Positions 30,049-38,470 of a stretch of DNA of 57,290 nt are shown one piece after another. Every line of letters starts with the position of its first letter. Within the stretch, counting starts at the first letter, position 1. Under the pieces are notes generated by a model that worked only from the letters and a program-made list of their open reading frames with translations, ran no database searches and had not been told where the DNA came from. The translations under genes were made by a program, and so were the position numbers. Source of the DNA: Planctomycetota bacterium (lineage in GTDB: Bacteria; Planctomycetota; UBA1135; GCA-002686595); NCBI GenBank assembly GCA_016795205.1, contig JAEUHZ010000066.1:1-57290 (forward strand). The letters run 5' to 3'.

Positions 30049-31754
30049 GGCTTCACCTCGCGCTCGACGGGTGCGGCCCACGGCGCGCGCGCCACGAGGC
30101 GCAGGACTCCGCCGGGCGGGACCAGCGCCACGGCCGTGACCTCACGGCTCGTCGTTCCGGGCTCGAGCACGCCCAGGCGCGCCTCGACCTCGCCCCACAG
30201 GAGCCGCGCCCCGCTCGGCAACGCGAGGCTCAGGCGCGCGCCGTCCGCACCCGCCAAGCCGGTCGCGAGCCGGCCCGAGTTCTCGACGCGCGCGCGCACC
30301 GTGACGACCTCGCCGTCGCGCGCGGCCTCGACGACGCGCAGCTCGAGCGCCGGCGCGGCCGCGGCGAGCTTCTCGACGAAGCTCGCGAGGCCGGCGGTCG
30401 CGCCCTCGAGGCACTCCTCGGGCGGGTTCGCGCGCGCGAAGGGCTGCCACCCACCGACGAGCGCCGAGCGGCCGTCACCCAGGTCGACGGGGTGCCAGTC
30501 GACGAAGCCGATCCCGCCGCGCACGTCGTCGAGCCAGCGCGCCCAGGCGGCCTCGACTCCCTCCTCGCGGCGCACGAGAGCCTCGGGCGCCGAGGCCTGG
30601 ACGCGCACCGCGCCGCGCTCCTCGAGCGGTCCCCACACGCCGACCTCGGCGGCCAGCGCGCCCGCGACGGCGTGGATCCAGTCGAGCGCCGCGCCCGGCC
30701 GCGGCTCGGCGCGCGCGCGATGGAGCGGAATGGCCTCGGCCTGCCGCCGGCCGGTGGCCTCGGCGAAGTGGCGCACGGCCGAGAGGTCCGCGGCCGAGCC
30801 CGGACCCGAACTCCAGGCCAGGCCCTCGACGCCGCCCGGTCGCGCCAGGAGCCCGTGGTTGCCCTGGAAGAGCAGGACCGCGAGCCGCGGGCGCGCCAGG
30901 ATCAGGTCCGCCAGCGCGCGCGAGAGATCGTCGTCGAGCGGCAGCGCCCCGCCCAGGCCGCCCGGCTCGCCGTGCCAGCCGACGGGGAACGCGAGGTCGA
31001 GGACCACGCCGCCCGGCGGATCCTCGTTGTAGCGGCCGTCGCCGTCGTCGTCGCGGCCCTCGGGCACGCGGCGGTAGCGCAGGCGGTCCGTGCTCGCGGC
31101 CCGCACCAGGAAGCGCCCGTCCGAACCGCGCGTCCAAGGGCCCTCGGGGTCCTCGACGAGCATCTCGAGGACCAACCCGTCGCCGTCGACGTCGTCGGGG
31201 CCGTCCTCGTCGAAGGCGAGGTCGCCGTCGTCGTCGACCGGCAGGAGGTCGCGCCCGTCCGCAGCCCCCCCTTCCAGCGTGCGCGCGAGCCCATCCGGCG
31301 CCGCCCAGGGCACGCACACGAAGGCGATCGCGCGCGGCAACGCGTCGCGCCGCCGCAGGAGCTCGTCGGCCGCGCGCAGCGCGCCCTCGGCGCCCGCCAG
31401 CGAGGCACCGTCCAGGCCGCCGACGAGGAACACGGTCGGCCGCTGCTCGAGCGGCGGCCCGCCCGCCGCGCCGAAGGAGAGCGCCGGCGCCTCGCGGCCG
31501 CCGCGCGAGGCGGGCAGCGCGACGCGCGCGGCGAGACCGGTGGCGACCCAGGCCTCGACCCAGGCTGCAACGTCCGCGGGCGCGCGGTAGCGCGGTGCCC
31601 AGTGCGGCGGGGCTGCCGGCTCTCCGGCCTGCGCCGCGGCCTGCGGCGGCGTGCCGTTCGCCGGCGGGGCGGACGGATCCTGGGCGCGGGCCGGCGCGAG
31701 GAGCGCCAGCGCGAGGAGTGCTCCTGTCGCTGCGTCGCGGATCCGCGTGGTCAT
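30045..31754 (-). CDS. M14-like exported protein, probably inactive, first of a pair
   Basis: This 569-residue protein has a signal peptide ending near 'APARA' (20-24) and an M14-like core. It keeps two Asp-rich, calcium-site-like loops ('DDDGDLAFDEDG' at about 174-185 and 'DDDGDGRYNEDPPGG' at about 235-249) that occur in planctomycete M14 carboxypeptidases. The catalytic residues are gone: the HxxE position reads D115-G-A-S118, the NRNFP loop reads 'LDLAFPVGW' (252-260), and the second zinc histidine site reads 'FQGN' (296-299). The C-terminal 120 residues look like a beta-sandwich. It is therefore probably a non-enzymatic relative. It is co-translated with the neighbouring paralogue through an ATGA overlap and begins with ATG at 31754. 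Confidence 0.75.
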   Translation of the reverse strand: MTTRIRDAATGALLALALLAPARAQDPSAPPANGTPPQAAAQAGEPAAPPHWAPRYRAPADVAAWVEAWVATGLAARVALPASRGGREAPALSFGAAGGPPLEQRPTVFLVGGLDGASLAGAEGALRAADELLRRRDALPRAIAFVCVPWAAPDGLARTLEGGAADGRDLLPVDDDGDLAFDEDGPDDVDGDGLVLEMLVEDPEGPWTRGSDGRFLVRAASTDRLRYRRVPEGRDDDGDGRYNEDPPGGVVLDLAFPVGWHGEPGGLGGALPLDDDLSRALADLILARPRLAVLLFQGNHGLLARPGGVEGLAWSSGPGSAADLSAVRHFAEATGRRQAEAIPLHRARAEPRPGAALDWIHAVAGALAAEVGVWGPLEERGAVRVQASAPEALVRREEGVEAAWARWLDDVRGGIGFVDWHPVDLGDGRSALVGGWQPFARANPPEECLEGATAGLASFVEKLAAAAPALELRVVEAARDGEVVTVRARVENSGRLATGLAGADGARLSLALPSGARLLWGEVEARLGVLEPGTTSREVTAVALVPPGGVLRLVARAPWAAPVEREVKP

Positions 31755-31850
31755 GCGCCTCTACGCCTGCCTGCGTGGGATCGCCCAGCGCAGGCGCTCG
31801 GCTGGAGCGCGCGAGTCTACTTCCTGACCCCGGCCGGGCCGCAGGTCACT

Positions 31851-31918
31851 TCCACGGGCTGGCGGGTTTCACGGGCCGGCGGGTTTCACGGGCCGGCGGG
31901 TTGAGGGGCCCGGCGGGT
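31851..31918. repeat. 17-nt tandem repeat, four units
   Basis: Four consecutive 17-nt units fill this stretch. Units 2 and 3 (31868-31884 and 31885-31901) are identical, TTCACGGGCCGGCGGGT. Unit 1 (31851-31867) and unit 4 (31902-31918) share the GGCGGGT end but differ at their starts. The array lies in the 269-nt spacer between the M14-like pair and the 3' end of smc. Copy number could vary between strains. No protein reads through it convincingly. Confidence 0.85.
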
Positions 31919-32023
31919 CCCACCGCCCGGCGCGCTCCGCACACCGCCAGGCTCGCGGAGCGGCCGGCCGCAGTCGCGGACACGCCTCCCCCAGCGCCCG
32001 CGTGAGGGACGTGCGGCCCAGGT

Positions 32024-35000
32024 TCAGGAAACCGGAGCGTTCAGCGACGGCGCAGGGTGCGCCGAGGCGCCGGGTGAGACCTCGCCGACGCGTCCCCCGC
32101 CGGCCTGCGGGATGAGCTCGACCTGGCGCAGGCCTTCGTCGCGCGCACCGTCGGCGGCCTTCTCGGCCCAGTGGTCGACGTCGGCGACCTCGACGCTGAC
32201 CTGCCGCGACACGCCCTTGGTCTCCATCGTGACGCCGTACAGCCGCTGGCAAGCGGCCATCGTGACCTTGTTGTGCGTCACGACGACGAACTGCGTCGTC
32301 TGGCGGTAGCCCTCGAGCATCGCCAGGAAGCGCGTCACGTTGACGTCGTCGAGCGCGGCATCGACCTCGTCCAGGATGCAGAACGGGCTGGGCCGGGCCT
32401 CGAACACGGCGAACAGGAGCGCCAGGGCGGTCAGCGTGCGCTGCCCGCCCGAGAGCAGGCCGATGGGCAGCAGCTCGCGGCCCGGCGGGCGCGCCACGAT
32501 CTCGACGCCGGCGTCCAGCGGGTCGTCGCCCTCGGTGAGCGTCACGTCGGCCTTGCCGCCGCCGAAGAGCTGGCGGAAGATGCGTTGGAAGTTCGCGCGC
32601 ACGGCCTCGAAGGTCTCGTGGAACAGGCGCTTCGACTCGCCGTCGATCTCGCGGATCGCCTCCTGGAGCGTGTCGCGCGAGGTGACCAGGTCCTGGCGCT
32701 GGGCCTCGAGGAAATCGAGCCTTCCGCCCGCCTCCTGGAGCTCGGCCACGGCTTCGGTGTTCACCGGACCGATCTTGTCGAGGCGCGCCTTGAGCTCGCG
32801 CACGTCGGACTCGAGCGCCTGGAGCGCGGCGAGGTCCTGGAGCTCGGGCTCGGGGTCGAAGCCCTGGAGCAGGGCGGGCTCCTCGGCCTGCAGGTCCTCG
32901 AGCGCGCGCCGCGCGATCTCCTCGCGCGCCAGGCGCTCCTTCTGCTCGGCGAGGCGCGCGTCCGCCAACTGCGCGGCGACGGTCTCGAGCTCGCGCGAGA
33001 CCGCCGACTCGCGGCCCTGCGCCAGCGCCATGCCGTCCACGCCGGCTTCCAGCGCCGCGCGCAGCTCGGCCAGGCGCGCGTCGGCCGCGGCGCGCTCGGC
33101 GAGCAGCTCCGCGCTGCGCGCCTCGAGCGCCACGAGCTCCTGCGCCCCGCGCTCGGCCGCCGACGCGTGCTCGGAAGCGAGCCGCGCCGCGCGCTCGTGC
33201 TCGCGCTCGTTCTCGGTCAGGACGCGCACGAGGTCGGCGCTGCGGCGGGCCTCGCCCTCGTGCTCGGCCCGCGCGTGCGCGGCGTTCGAGCGTGCCTCGG
33301 ACTCGGCGGCCGCGAGCTCGGCGCGCCGGCCGTCGAGGCTGGCGCGCTCGGCCTCCAGCGCCGTGTGCGCCTCGCGCTCCTGGTCGTGACCCGCGCTGGC
33401 GCCGCTGAAGCGGGTGCGCGTGGCGTCGAGGTCGACCAAGAGCCGCGCCGCGGCGGCCTCGGCCGCACGCGCTTCCTGCTCCAGCGCGCGCACCAGCGCC
33501 TCCTGGTCGCGCAGGCGTGCGCGCGCCGTCGACAGCGCGGAGTCGGCCTGCATGCGCGCGTTGCGGCGCGCTTCGAGCTCCTGGCTGGATCGTTCCCAGT
33601 CCTTCTGCAGCGCGATGCGCCGCTGGGCACTCTCGATGCGGCGCGCCTCGAGCTCGGCGATCTCGGCGTCGAGCTCGGCGATGGACCCCGAGAGCTCCTC
33701 GGCGCTCGCGCGCCGGCCGACGGCGCCCTGGGTCAGCGCGCGGTGTCCGCCCGTGACGCCGGCCGCGTCGGCCAGCTCGCCCGAGAGCGTGACGAAGCGC
33801 GCGCGCGGGTGCCGCGCCACGAGCTCGATCGCCGCCGAGAGGTCGCGCGCGACGAAGACGTCGCCGAGCAGGGCCCGCGCCAGCGGCTCGCAGCGCGGGG
33901 TGCTGCGCACGAACTGCGCCAGCGGACCGACCACGCGCGGATCGTCGATCGCGTCCGCCGCCGGCGCGTCGGCCAGGGCCTGCGGCAGCACGAGGCCCGC
34001 GGAGCCGCTCTCCCGCGCGCGCAGCCAAGCCAGCACGGCCTCGGCCGACGCGCGATCCTTGGCGACCAGCGCGCTGCCGCGCGCGCCCAGCACGGCGTCC
34101 AGCGCCAAGGCGTGCGCCGTGTCCGTGCGCAGGTGGTCGGCCAGGAGCCCCAGGATGTCGTCCGCCGCGACCGGCTCGCCGCGCCGCTCGACGGTCTCGA
34201 GCACGGTCTTGCCGCCGGCGCTGAGGTCCTCGAGGTCGCGCTCGCGGTCCAGCAGCACGTCGATGCGGCTCGCGACGCGCGCGCGCTCGATCTCGAGGCC
34301 CTTCTTCTCGGCCTCGGCCTTCTGGAGCTCGAGGCCGAGCTCGCTCATCGCCTGCGCCAGGCTGCGGCGGCCGGCCTCGATCTCCAGCAAGGCCTCGCCG
34401 GCCACGCGCGCCGCGTCCGCGAGCTGCGCCTCCTCGCCGCGCTGCAGCGCGAGCGCTGCCTGCGCTGCGTCGCAGCGCTCGGCTTGGCGCGCATCGCGCT
34501 CGCGCGCCTGCGCCAGGGCCCCCTCGAGCGAGGCGATGCGGTTCTCGGCCTGCGTGCGCTCCTCGACCAGCCGCAGCAGCGAGCGGCCGCGCTGCTCGAG
34601 CGCGGCGCGCAGCTCGACGGCGCGCTGTGAGACCTGGGCCAGCTCGCGGCTCTGCTCCATGGCCAACGCCTGCGCCGCGCGCGCGGCGGCCTCGAGCGCC
34701 GCGACCCGCGACGCCAGTTCGGCCGACTCGCGCCGGCGCGCCTCGAGTCCCGCGGCCAGGCGCGCCGCGCGTTCGGACTCGTCGCGCGCGCTGCTCTCCG
34801 ACTCGCTGATGCGCGTGCGCAGGTTCGCGACGCGCTCGTCGACCGCGCGCGACTCGCCCGAGAGGCGCGAGGCCTCGCCGGCCGCGCGGTCGAGCTCGGC
34901 CGAGAGCGCCGCGCGCTCGCGCTCGCGCAGCGCGCGGTCCGACTCGGCCTGCTCGCGCGCGGCGCGCAGCTCGGCCGCGCGGGCTTCCAGCGCGCGAGAC

Positions 35001-35743
35001 TCCTCGGAGAGACGCGCGATCGCCGCGCCGTGCAGCCACAGCCCGTGGCGCGCATGGCGCGTGCGCGCGGCCAGCCATGCGGCGCGCGCCTCGGTCCAAC
35101 GCTCGGCCTTGCCGGCCTGGATCTTCAGCGACCGCACGCGGCTGGCGAGCTCGCCCAAGAGGTCGTCGAGCCGCGCCAGGTCGTCCGCCACGCGCTTCAG
35201 GCGCAGCTCGGTCTCCTGGCGGCGCTGGCGGTAGCGCGAGACGCCCGCCGCCTCCTCGAAGATGCGCCGGCGCTCGACCGGATTGGCCGAGAGCACCGCG
35301 TCGATCTTGCCCTGTTCCAGGACGCTGTAGCCGCGCGAGCCCAGGCCCGTGTCGAACAGCATCTCGCGCACGTCCTTGAGGCGCACCTTCTGTCCGTCGA
35401 CGAGGTACTCGCCCTCGCCGCTCTGGAACACGCGGCGCGTGATCGCGACCTCGGGGCCGCGGCCGTCGAGCGCTCCGTTGGCGTTGTCGAGCAGCAGCGT
35501 GACCTCGGCCACGGACAGCGCCGGGCGGCTCGAGCTGCCCTTGAAGATCACGTCCGTCATCTCGCCGCCGCGCATCGACGTCGGGCGCTGCTCGCCCAGC
35601 ACCCAGCGCACGGCGTCGACCACGTTGCTCTTGCCGCAGCCGTTGGGCCCCACGACGCCGGTGAGCGTGTCCTCGCCGAACTCGAAGGCGGTGCGGTCGG
35701 CGAAGGACTTGAAGCCGAAGAGCTGGAGTCGTTTCAGGCGCAT
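32024..35743 (-). CDS. smc: Chromosome segregation protein SMC
   Basis: This is a full-length 1239-residue SMC. The N-terminal ABC head has the Walker A 'GPNGCGKSN' (32-40) and 'LFDTGLGSRGYS'. Long Arg/Glu/Ala coiled coils (about 165-505 and 680-1030) flank a hinge around 510-660, and the C-terminal head has the signature 'LLSGGQRTL' and Walker B 'CILDEVDAALDD'. It forms the ring-shaped ATPase that organises and separates chromosomes, with ScpA and ScpB, which are not in this window. The Ala/Arg-rich coiled coils are a GC-driven composition. It starts 2 nt after the stop of the NrdD-like gene, so smc is read from the nrdR operon. The C-terminal tail (about 1210-1239) is Ala/Pro-rich and unconserved. 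Confidence 0.97.
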   Translation of the reverse strand: MRLKRLQLFGFKSFADRTAFEFGEDTLTGVVGPNGCGKSNVVDAVRWVLGEQRPTSMRGGEMTDVIFKGSSSRPALSVAEVTLLLDNANGALDGRGPEVAITRRVFQSGEGEYLVDGQKVRLKDVREMLFDTGLGSRGYSVLEQGKIDAVLSANPVERRRIFEEAAGVSRYRQRRQETELRLKRVADDLARLDDLLGELASRVRSLKIQAGKAERWTEARAAWLAARTRHARHGLWLHGAAIARLSEESRALEARAAELRAAREQAESDRALRERERAALSAELDRAAGEASRLSGESRAVDERVANLRTRISESESSARDESERAARLAAGLEARRRESAELASRVAALEAAARAAQALAMEQSRELAQVSQRAVELRAALEQRGRSLLRLVEERTQAENRIASLEGALAQARERDARQAERCDAAQAALALQRGEEAQLADAARVAGEALLEIEAGRRSLAQAMSELGLELQKAEAEKKGLEIERARVASRIDVLLDRERDLEDLSAGGKTVLETVERRGEPVAADDILGLLADHLRTDTAHALALDAVLGARGSALVAKDRASAEAVLAWLRARESGSAGLVLPQALADAPAADAIDDPRVVGPLAQFVRSTPRCEPLARALLGDVFVARDLSAAIELVARHPRARFVTLSGELADAAGVTGGHRALTQGAVGRRASAEELSGSIAELDAEIAELEARRIESAQRRIALQKDWERSSQELEARRNARMQADSALSTARARLRDQEALVRALEQEARAAEAAAARLLVDLDATRTRFSGASAGHDQEREAHTALEAERASLDGRRAELAAAESEARSNAAHARAEHEGEARRSADLVRVLTENEREHERAARLASEHASAAERGAQELVALEARSAELLAERAAADARLAELRAALEAGVDGMALAQGRESAVSRELETVAAQLADARLAEQKERLAREEIARRALEDLQAEEPALLQGFDPEPELQDLAALQALESDVRELKARLDKIGPVNTEAVAELQEAGGRLDFLEAQRQDLVTSRDTLQEAIREIDGESKRLFHETFEAVRANFQRIFRQLFGGGKADVTLTEGDDPLDAGVEIVARPPGRELLPIGLLSGGQRTLTALALLFAVFEARPSPFCILDEVDAALDDVNVTRFLAMLEGYRQTTQFVVVTHNKVTMAACQRLYGVTMETKGVSRQVSVEVADVDHWAEKAADGARDEGLRQVELIPQAGGGRVGEVSPGASAHPAPSLNAPVS

Positions 35744-35745
35744 GG

Positions 35746-37812
35746 TCAGGAAATCGCGGGAGCGTCGTCGGAGTAGAGCGTCCCCGCCCCCTCGTTCCTA
35801 GGCAGCACGTAGAGAACCCCGGCGCGCGTGCGGGCCCGCTCGCGGGCGCGGACGAAGGCTGCGAGACCCGCCAGGAGCGGCGCGCGCTCGTCGGCCGGCC
35901 GGGCCAGCGCGCGCACCAGCCCGGGCGCGTCGAGCAGACCGGCGTCGAGCGCCGCCAGCGTCACGCCGAGCGCCTCGGCGCGCGTGGCCGGGTCGCCCAG
36001 CCGCGCCAGGTCGAGGCCGTGGGACAGCTCGGGGCCGGCGGGCGCCGCGTCGTCGGCCGGGAAGAGCTGGTTCTGGATGGTCTGGAAGCGGCGCGCGTCG
36101 CGCGCGGCGAAGCGGCGCGCGTCGCGTGCGCCGAAGTCGCCCGCGACGTGGACCAGGAGCCCGCGCTCGTGGCCCAGGCGGTGGGCCGCCTCGGCCAGGA
36201 ACGAGAGCAGGCGCGCGGCCCCCTCGGGACGCGCGGCGCCGTCGTGCATCCAACGGACGGCCTCGACCAGTCCGACCGGGACGACCGCGTGCGCGCTGCG
36301 GGCGCGCAGGCCCGCGACCGGCGTGGCGCGGCGCAGCTCGCGCAGGGCGGCCAGCGCGTCGAGGGCCTGGCTCAAGAGGCGCTGGAGCTCCTCGAACAGT
36401 GCGTCCTCGCGCCAGGGGCCGGCGCGGCGCGCAGCGCGCGGCAGGTTCAGCGTCGCGACCGCCCGCAGGGCCAGGGCGCCGTGGTCGCGCGCGCCGCGCA
36501 CGAGCCCGGGTCCACACGGACGCAGGCCGGCCGTTGCGAAGACCGGCACGAGGCGGCCGCGTGCCAGGAGCAGTTCGACGCCGCGCTCGAGGGCCGGGTC
36601 CTGCGCGCCGGCCTCGACGAGCTCGGCCGCGTCGACCAGGAGCCGCGGCAGGTCCGCGCGCGGGCCGCCGGACTCGGCGGCAGAGAGTTCGGCCACGAGC
36701 CGCTCGAACCAGGCCGGCGCGGCCGGGCCGCGCTCGCGCGGCTTGAGCCGCAGGCCCAGGTCGAGCGCGCGCCCCGAGGCGCGCGCCACGGCCGCCAGCG
36801 CCGCGAGCCAGGCCGCCAGGCGATCCGAGCCCGCGCCGCGCGGAGCGCGCGCCAGGGCCGCGAGGAGGTCGTTGGCGTCCTCGAGCACGATGCGGCGCGA
36901 GACCCGCGAGCCGAGCGCTGCGACCTCGGCCAGGACCTCGAAAGCCTGGGCCCCGTCGAGCTCGCCCGCGGCGAGCAGCTCGCAGGGAACGGCCAGCACC
37001 AGGTCTTGATGGGCGCGCTCGAGGTCCTCGATCCCGAAGTCGCCGTCGGAGAGCGCGTCGACGAGCGCGTCGGGCAGCACGTCCTCGAGCACGTGGCGGC
37101 GCAGGACCTCGCCCGCGATGCGGCCCGCGAGCCCGCGCGGGTCGGACGCGCCGGGCTCGCGCTCGGGCTCGGGCGTGGCGATCCAGCGCACGAGGTCGTG
37201 GCGCGGCACGCCGACCGGGCGCGTGCGCGAGAGCGCGTCCGAGAGACCGCGCTCGACGAGCTCGTTGTCGACCAGCTCGCGCACGAGCGAGGTCGAGACG
37301 CGCCTCCAGCCGCTGGCGAAGACGCGCTCCTCGACGCGCGCCGCGACCTCCTCGGCCAGCTCGCGCGCAACGTCGGCCTCCGACACGAGCGCGGCCACGA
37401 TGCGCGCCCGGCTCCAGGGCTCGACGCCGCCCCGCACCGCGACGCGCGGCGCGCGCCGGCCCAGCGCGGAGTCGTGCGCTGCGCCGAGCGCGGCGCGCGT
37501 GCGCGCGTCGCGCGCGCGATCGAGGATGTAGGCCTTGGCGACGGCCGCATGGCCCAGCTCGACGAGCGCCTCCTCGACGAGGTCCTCGACCTCCTCGACC
37601 GAGGGCAGCGCCGCCGTCGAAGCAGTGTCGCGCGCGCGCTCCGGCGCGTAGCGGCGCCCGAGCGCCATCTCGACCAGGTCCGCGACCTCGCCCGGCGCGC
37701 GCGAGTCCTCCTCGCCGGCGCGCTCCGCCGCGCGCCGCACGGCCGCCTCGACGCGGCGGCGCTCGAAGTCGGCGACGGTGCCGTCGCGCCGTCGCACGCG
37801 CGGCAACTTCAC
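35746..37812 (-). CDS. Degenerate NrdD-like protein with two ATP-cone domains
   Basis: This 688-residue protein begins with an ATP-cone domain (about 3-100, 'VRRRDGTVADFERRRVEAAV') and a second ATP-cone-like repeat (about 122-212, 'WSRARIVAALVSEA' to 'STSLVRELVDNELVERG'). The rest follows the class III ribonucleotide reductase NrdD order: 'LPDALVDALSDGDFG', the segment 'ATLNLPRAARRAG' (453-465), 'VGLVEAV' (513-519) and 'GLLVHVAGDFGARDARRFAARD' in two parts. The C-terminal zinc ribbon and the glycyl-radical RxxGY loop are missing; the chain simply ends. Its only cysteines are Cys277 and Cys433. It cannot be a normal reductase. A dNTP/ATP-sensing partner of NrdR is my inference. The GTG start at 37812 overlaps the nrdR stop by 4 nt; a plain ATP-cone regulator is the main alternative. 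Confidence 0.7.
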   Translation of the reverse strand: MKLPRVRRRDGTVADFERRRVEAAVRRAAERAGEEDSRAPGEVADLVEMALGRRYAPERARDTASTAALPSVEEVEDLVEEALVELGHAAVAKAYILDRARDARTRAALGAAHDSALGRRAPRVAVRGGVEPWSRARIVAALVSEADVARELAEEVAARVEERVFASGWRRVSTSLVRELVDNELVERGLSDALSRTRPVGVPRHDLVRWIATPEPEREPGASDPRGLAGRIAGEVLRRHVLEDVLPDALVDALSDGDFGIEDLERAHQDLVLAVPCELLAAGELDGAQAFEVLAEVAALGSRVSRRIVLEDANDLLAALARAPRGAGSDRLAAWLAALAAVARASGRALDLGLRLKPRERGPAAPAWFERLVAELSAAESGGPRADLPRLLVDAAELVEAGAQDPALERGVELLLARGRLVPVFATAGLRPCGPGLVRGARDHGALALRAVATLNLPRAARRAGPWREDALFEELQRLLSQALDALAALRELRRATPVAGLRARSAHAVVPVGLVEAVRWMHDGAARPEGAARLLSFLAEAAHRLGHERGLLVHVAGDFGARDARRFAARDARRFQTIQNQLFPADDAAPAGPELSHGLDLARLGDPATRAEALGVTLAALDAGLLDAPGLVRALARPADERAPLLAGLAAFVRARERARTRAGVLYVLPRNEGAGTLYSDDAPAIS

Positions 37813-38279
37813 GGCTTCGATCCCCCGCGCGACTCGAGGATCGGCTTGAGCTCCTCGAGGAACTGCGAGACGTCCTTGAACTCGCGGTAGACGCTCGCGA
37901 ACCGGACGTAGGCCACCTGATTGAGCTTGCGCAGCTCGTCCATGACCATCGTGCCGATCACCGAGCTCGGCACCTCGCGGTCGTACTGCTCCTGGCAGCG
38001 CGCCTCGACGCGCGCGGCCGCCGCCTCCAGGTCCTCGATGGCGACCGGCAGCTTCTCGCAGGCGCGGATCATCCCGGCCAGGACGCGGTCGCGCTCGAAG
38101 CGCACGCGCTCCCCGCTCTTCTTGATCACCCGCAGGGGGGTCTCCTCGATGCGCTCGTAGGTCGTGTAGCGCAGGAAGCAGGCCAGGCACTCCCGGCGGC
38201 GGCGGATCACGGAGCCGTCCGAGCTGGCCCGGGAGTCGACGACGCGGTCGTCGTCCGCTTGGCAACGGGGGCAGCGCAT
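37809..38279 (-). CDS. nrdR: Transcriptional repressor NrdR
   Basis: This 156-residue protein is a full-length NrdR. The N-terminal zinc ribbon has Cys3/Cys6 and Cys31/Cys34 ('CPRC' and 'CLAC') with the DNA-binding 'DSRASSDGSVIRRRREC' region between them. An ATP-cone (about 49-139) follows, starting 'VIKKSGERVRFERDRV'. NrdR senses ATP and dATP through its cone and represses ribonucleotide reductase genes. No ribonucleotide reductase lies in this window except the degenerate NrdD-like gene directly downstream, which starts in a 4-nt GTGA overlap with the nrdR stop. The ATG at 38279 gives the canonical 'MRCPRC' N-terminus; an open stretch upstream was rejected. Confidence 0.97.
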   Translation of the reverse strand: MRCPRCQADDDRVVDSRASSDGSVIRRRRECLACFLRYTTYERIEETPLRVIKKSGERVRFERDRVLAGMIRACEKLPVAIEDLEAAAARVEARCQEQYDREVPSSVIGTMVMDELRKLNQVAYVRFASVYREFKDVSQFLEELKPILESRGGSKP

Positions 38280-38470
38280 GAGGTCCGGGCGGGGTGGGGG
38301 CCACCAGAGATTGGGGCCGGGAGATCCCAACACGCTCGATGTGGGGTGTCAACGCGCGGGCGGGGGGCCAGTCGGCCGGGCCGGTGCGCGGTCGAACGGG
38401 CCGGCCCGCGCGACGAAGCCCAGGCGCGTTCGGCGCGGGGAGCGGGGCCAGGAGCCAGGCCGGGCCCAGC

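Noticed and set aside
31851..31918. Short repeat array considered as a CRISPR
   Set aside because: The units are directly adjacent with no spacers and only 17 nt long. It is a plain tandem repeat.
37809..38279. NrdR fused in frame with the following ATP-cone protein
   Set aside because: The stop TGA of nrdR and the GTG of the next gene are in different frames with a 4-nt overlap, so they are two proteins.
38330..38349. ACAC-N12-GTGT sequence upstream of nrdR, considered as an NrdR box
   Set aside because: NrdR boxes have ACAC-N8-GTGT with an AT-rich centre and usually occur in pairs. This spacing is 12 and the centre is GC-rich with no second copy.
38397..38408. 12-base palindrome CGGGCCGGCCCG downstream of mnmE
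   Set aside because: It is a short self-complementary G/C run of a kind expected often by chance at this base composition, with no T-run.
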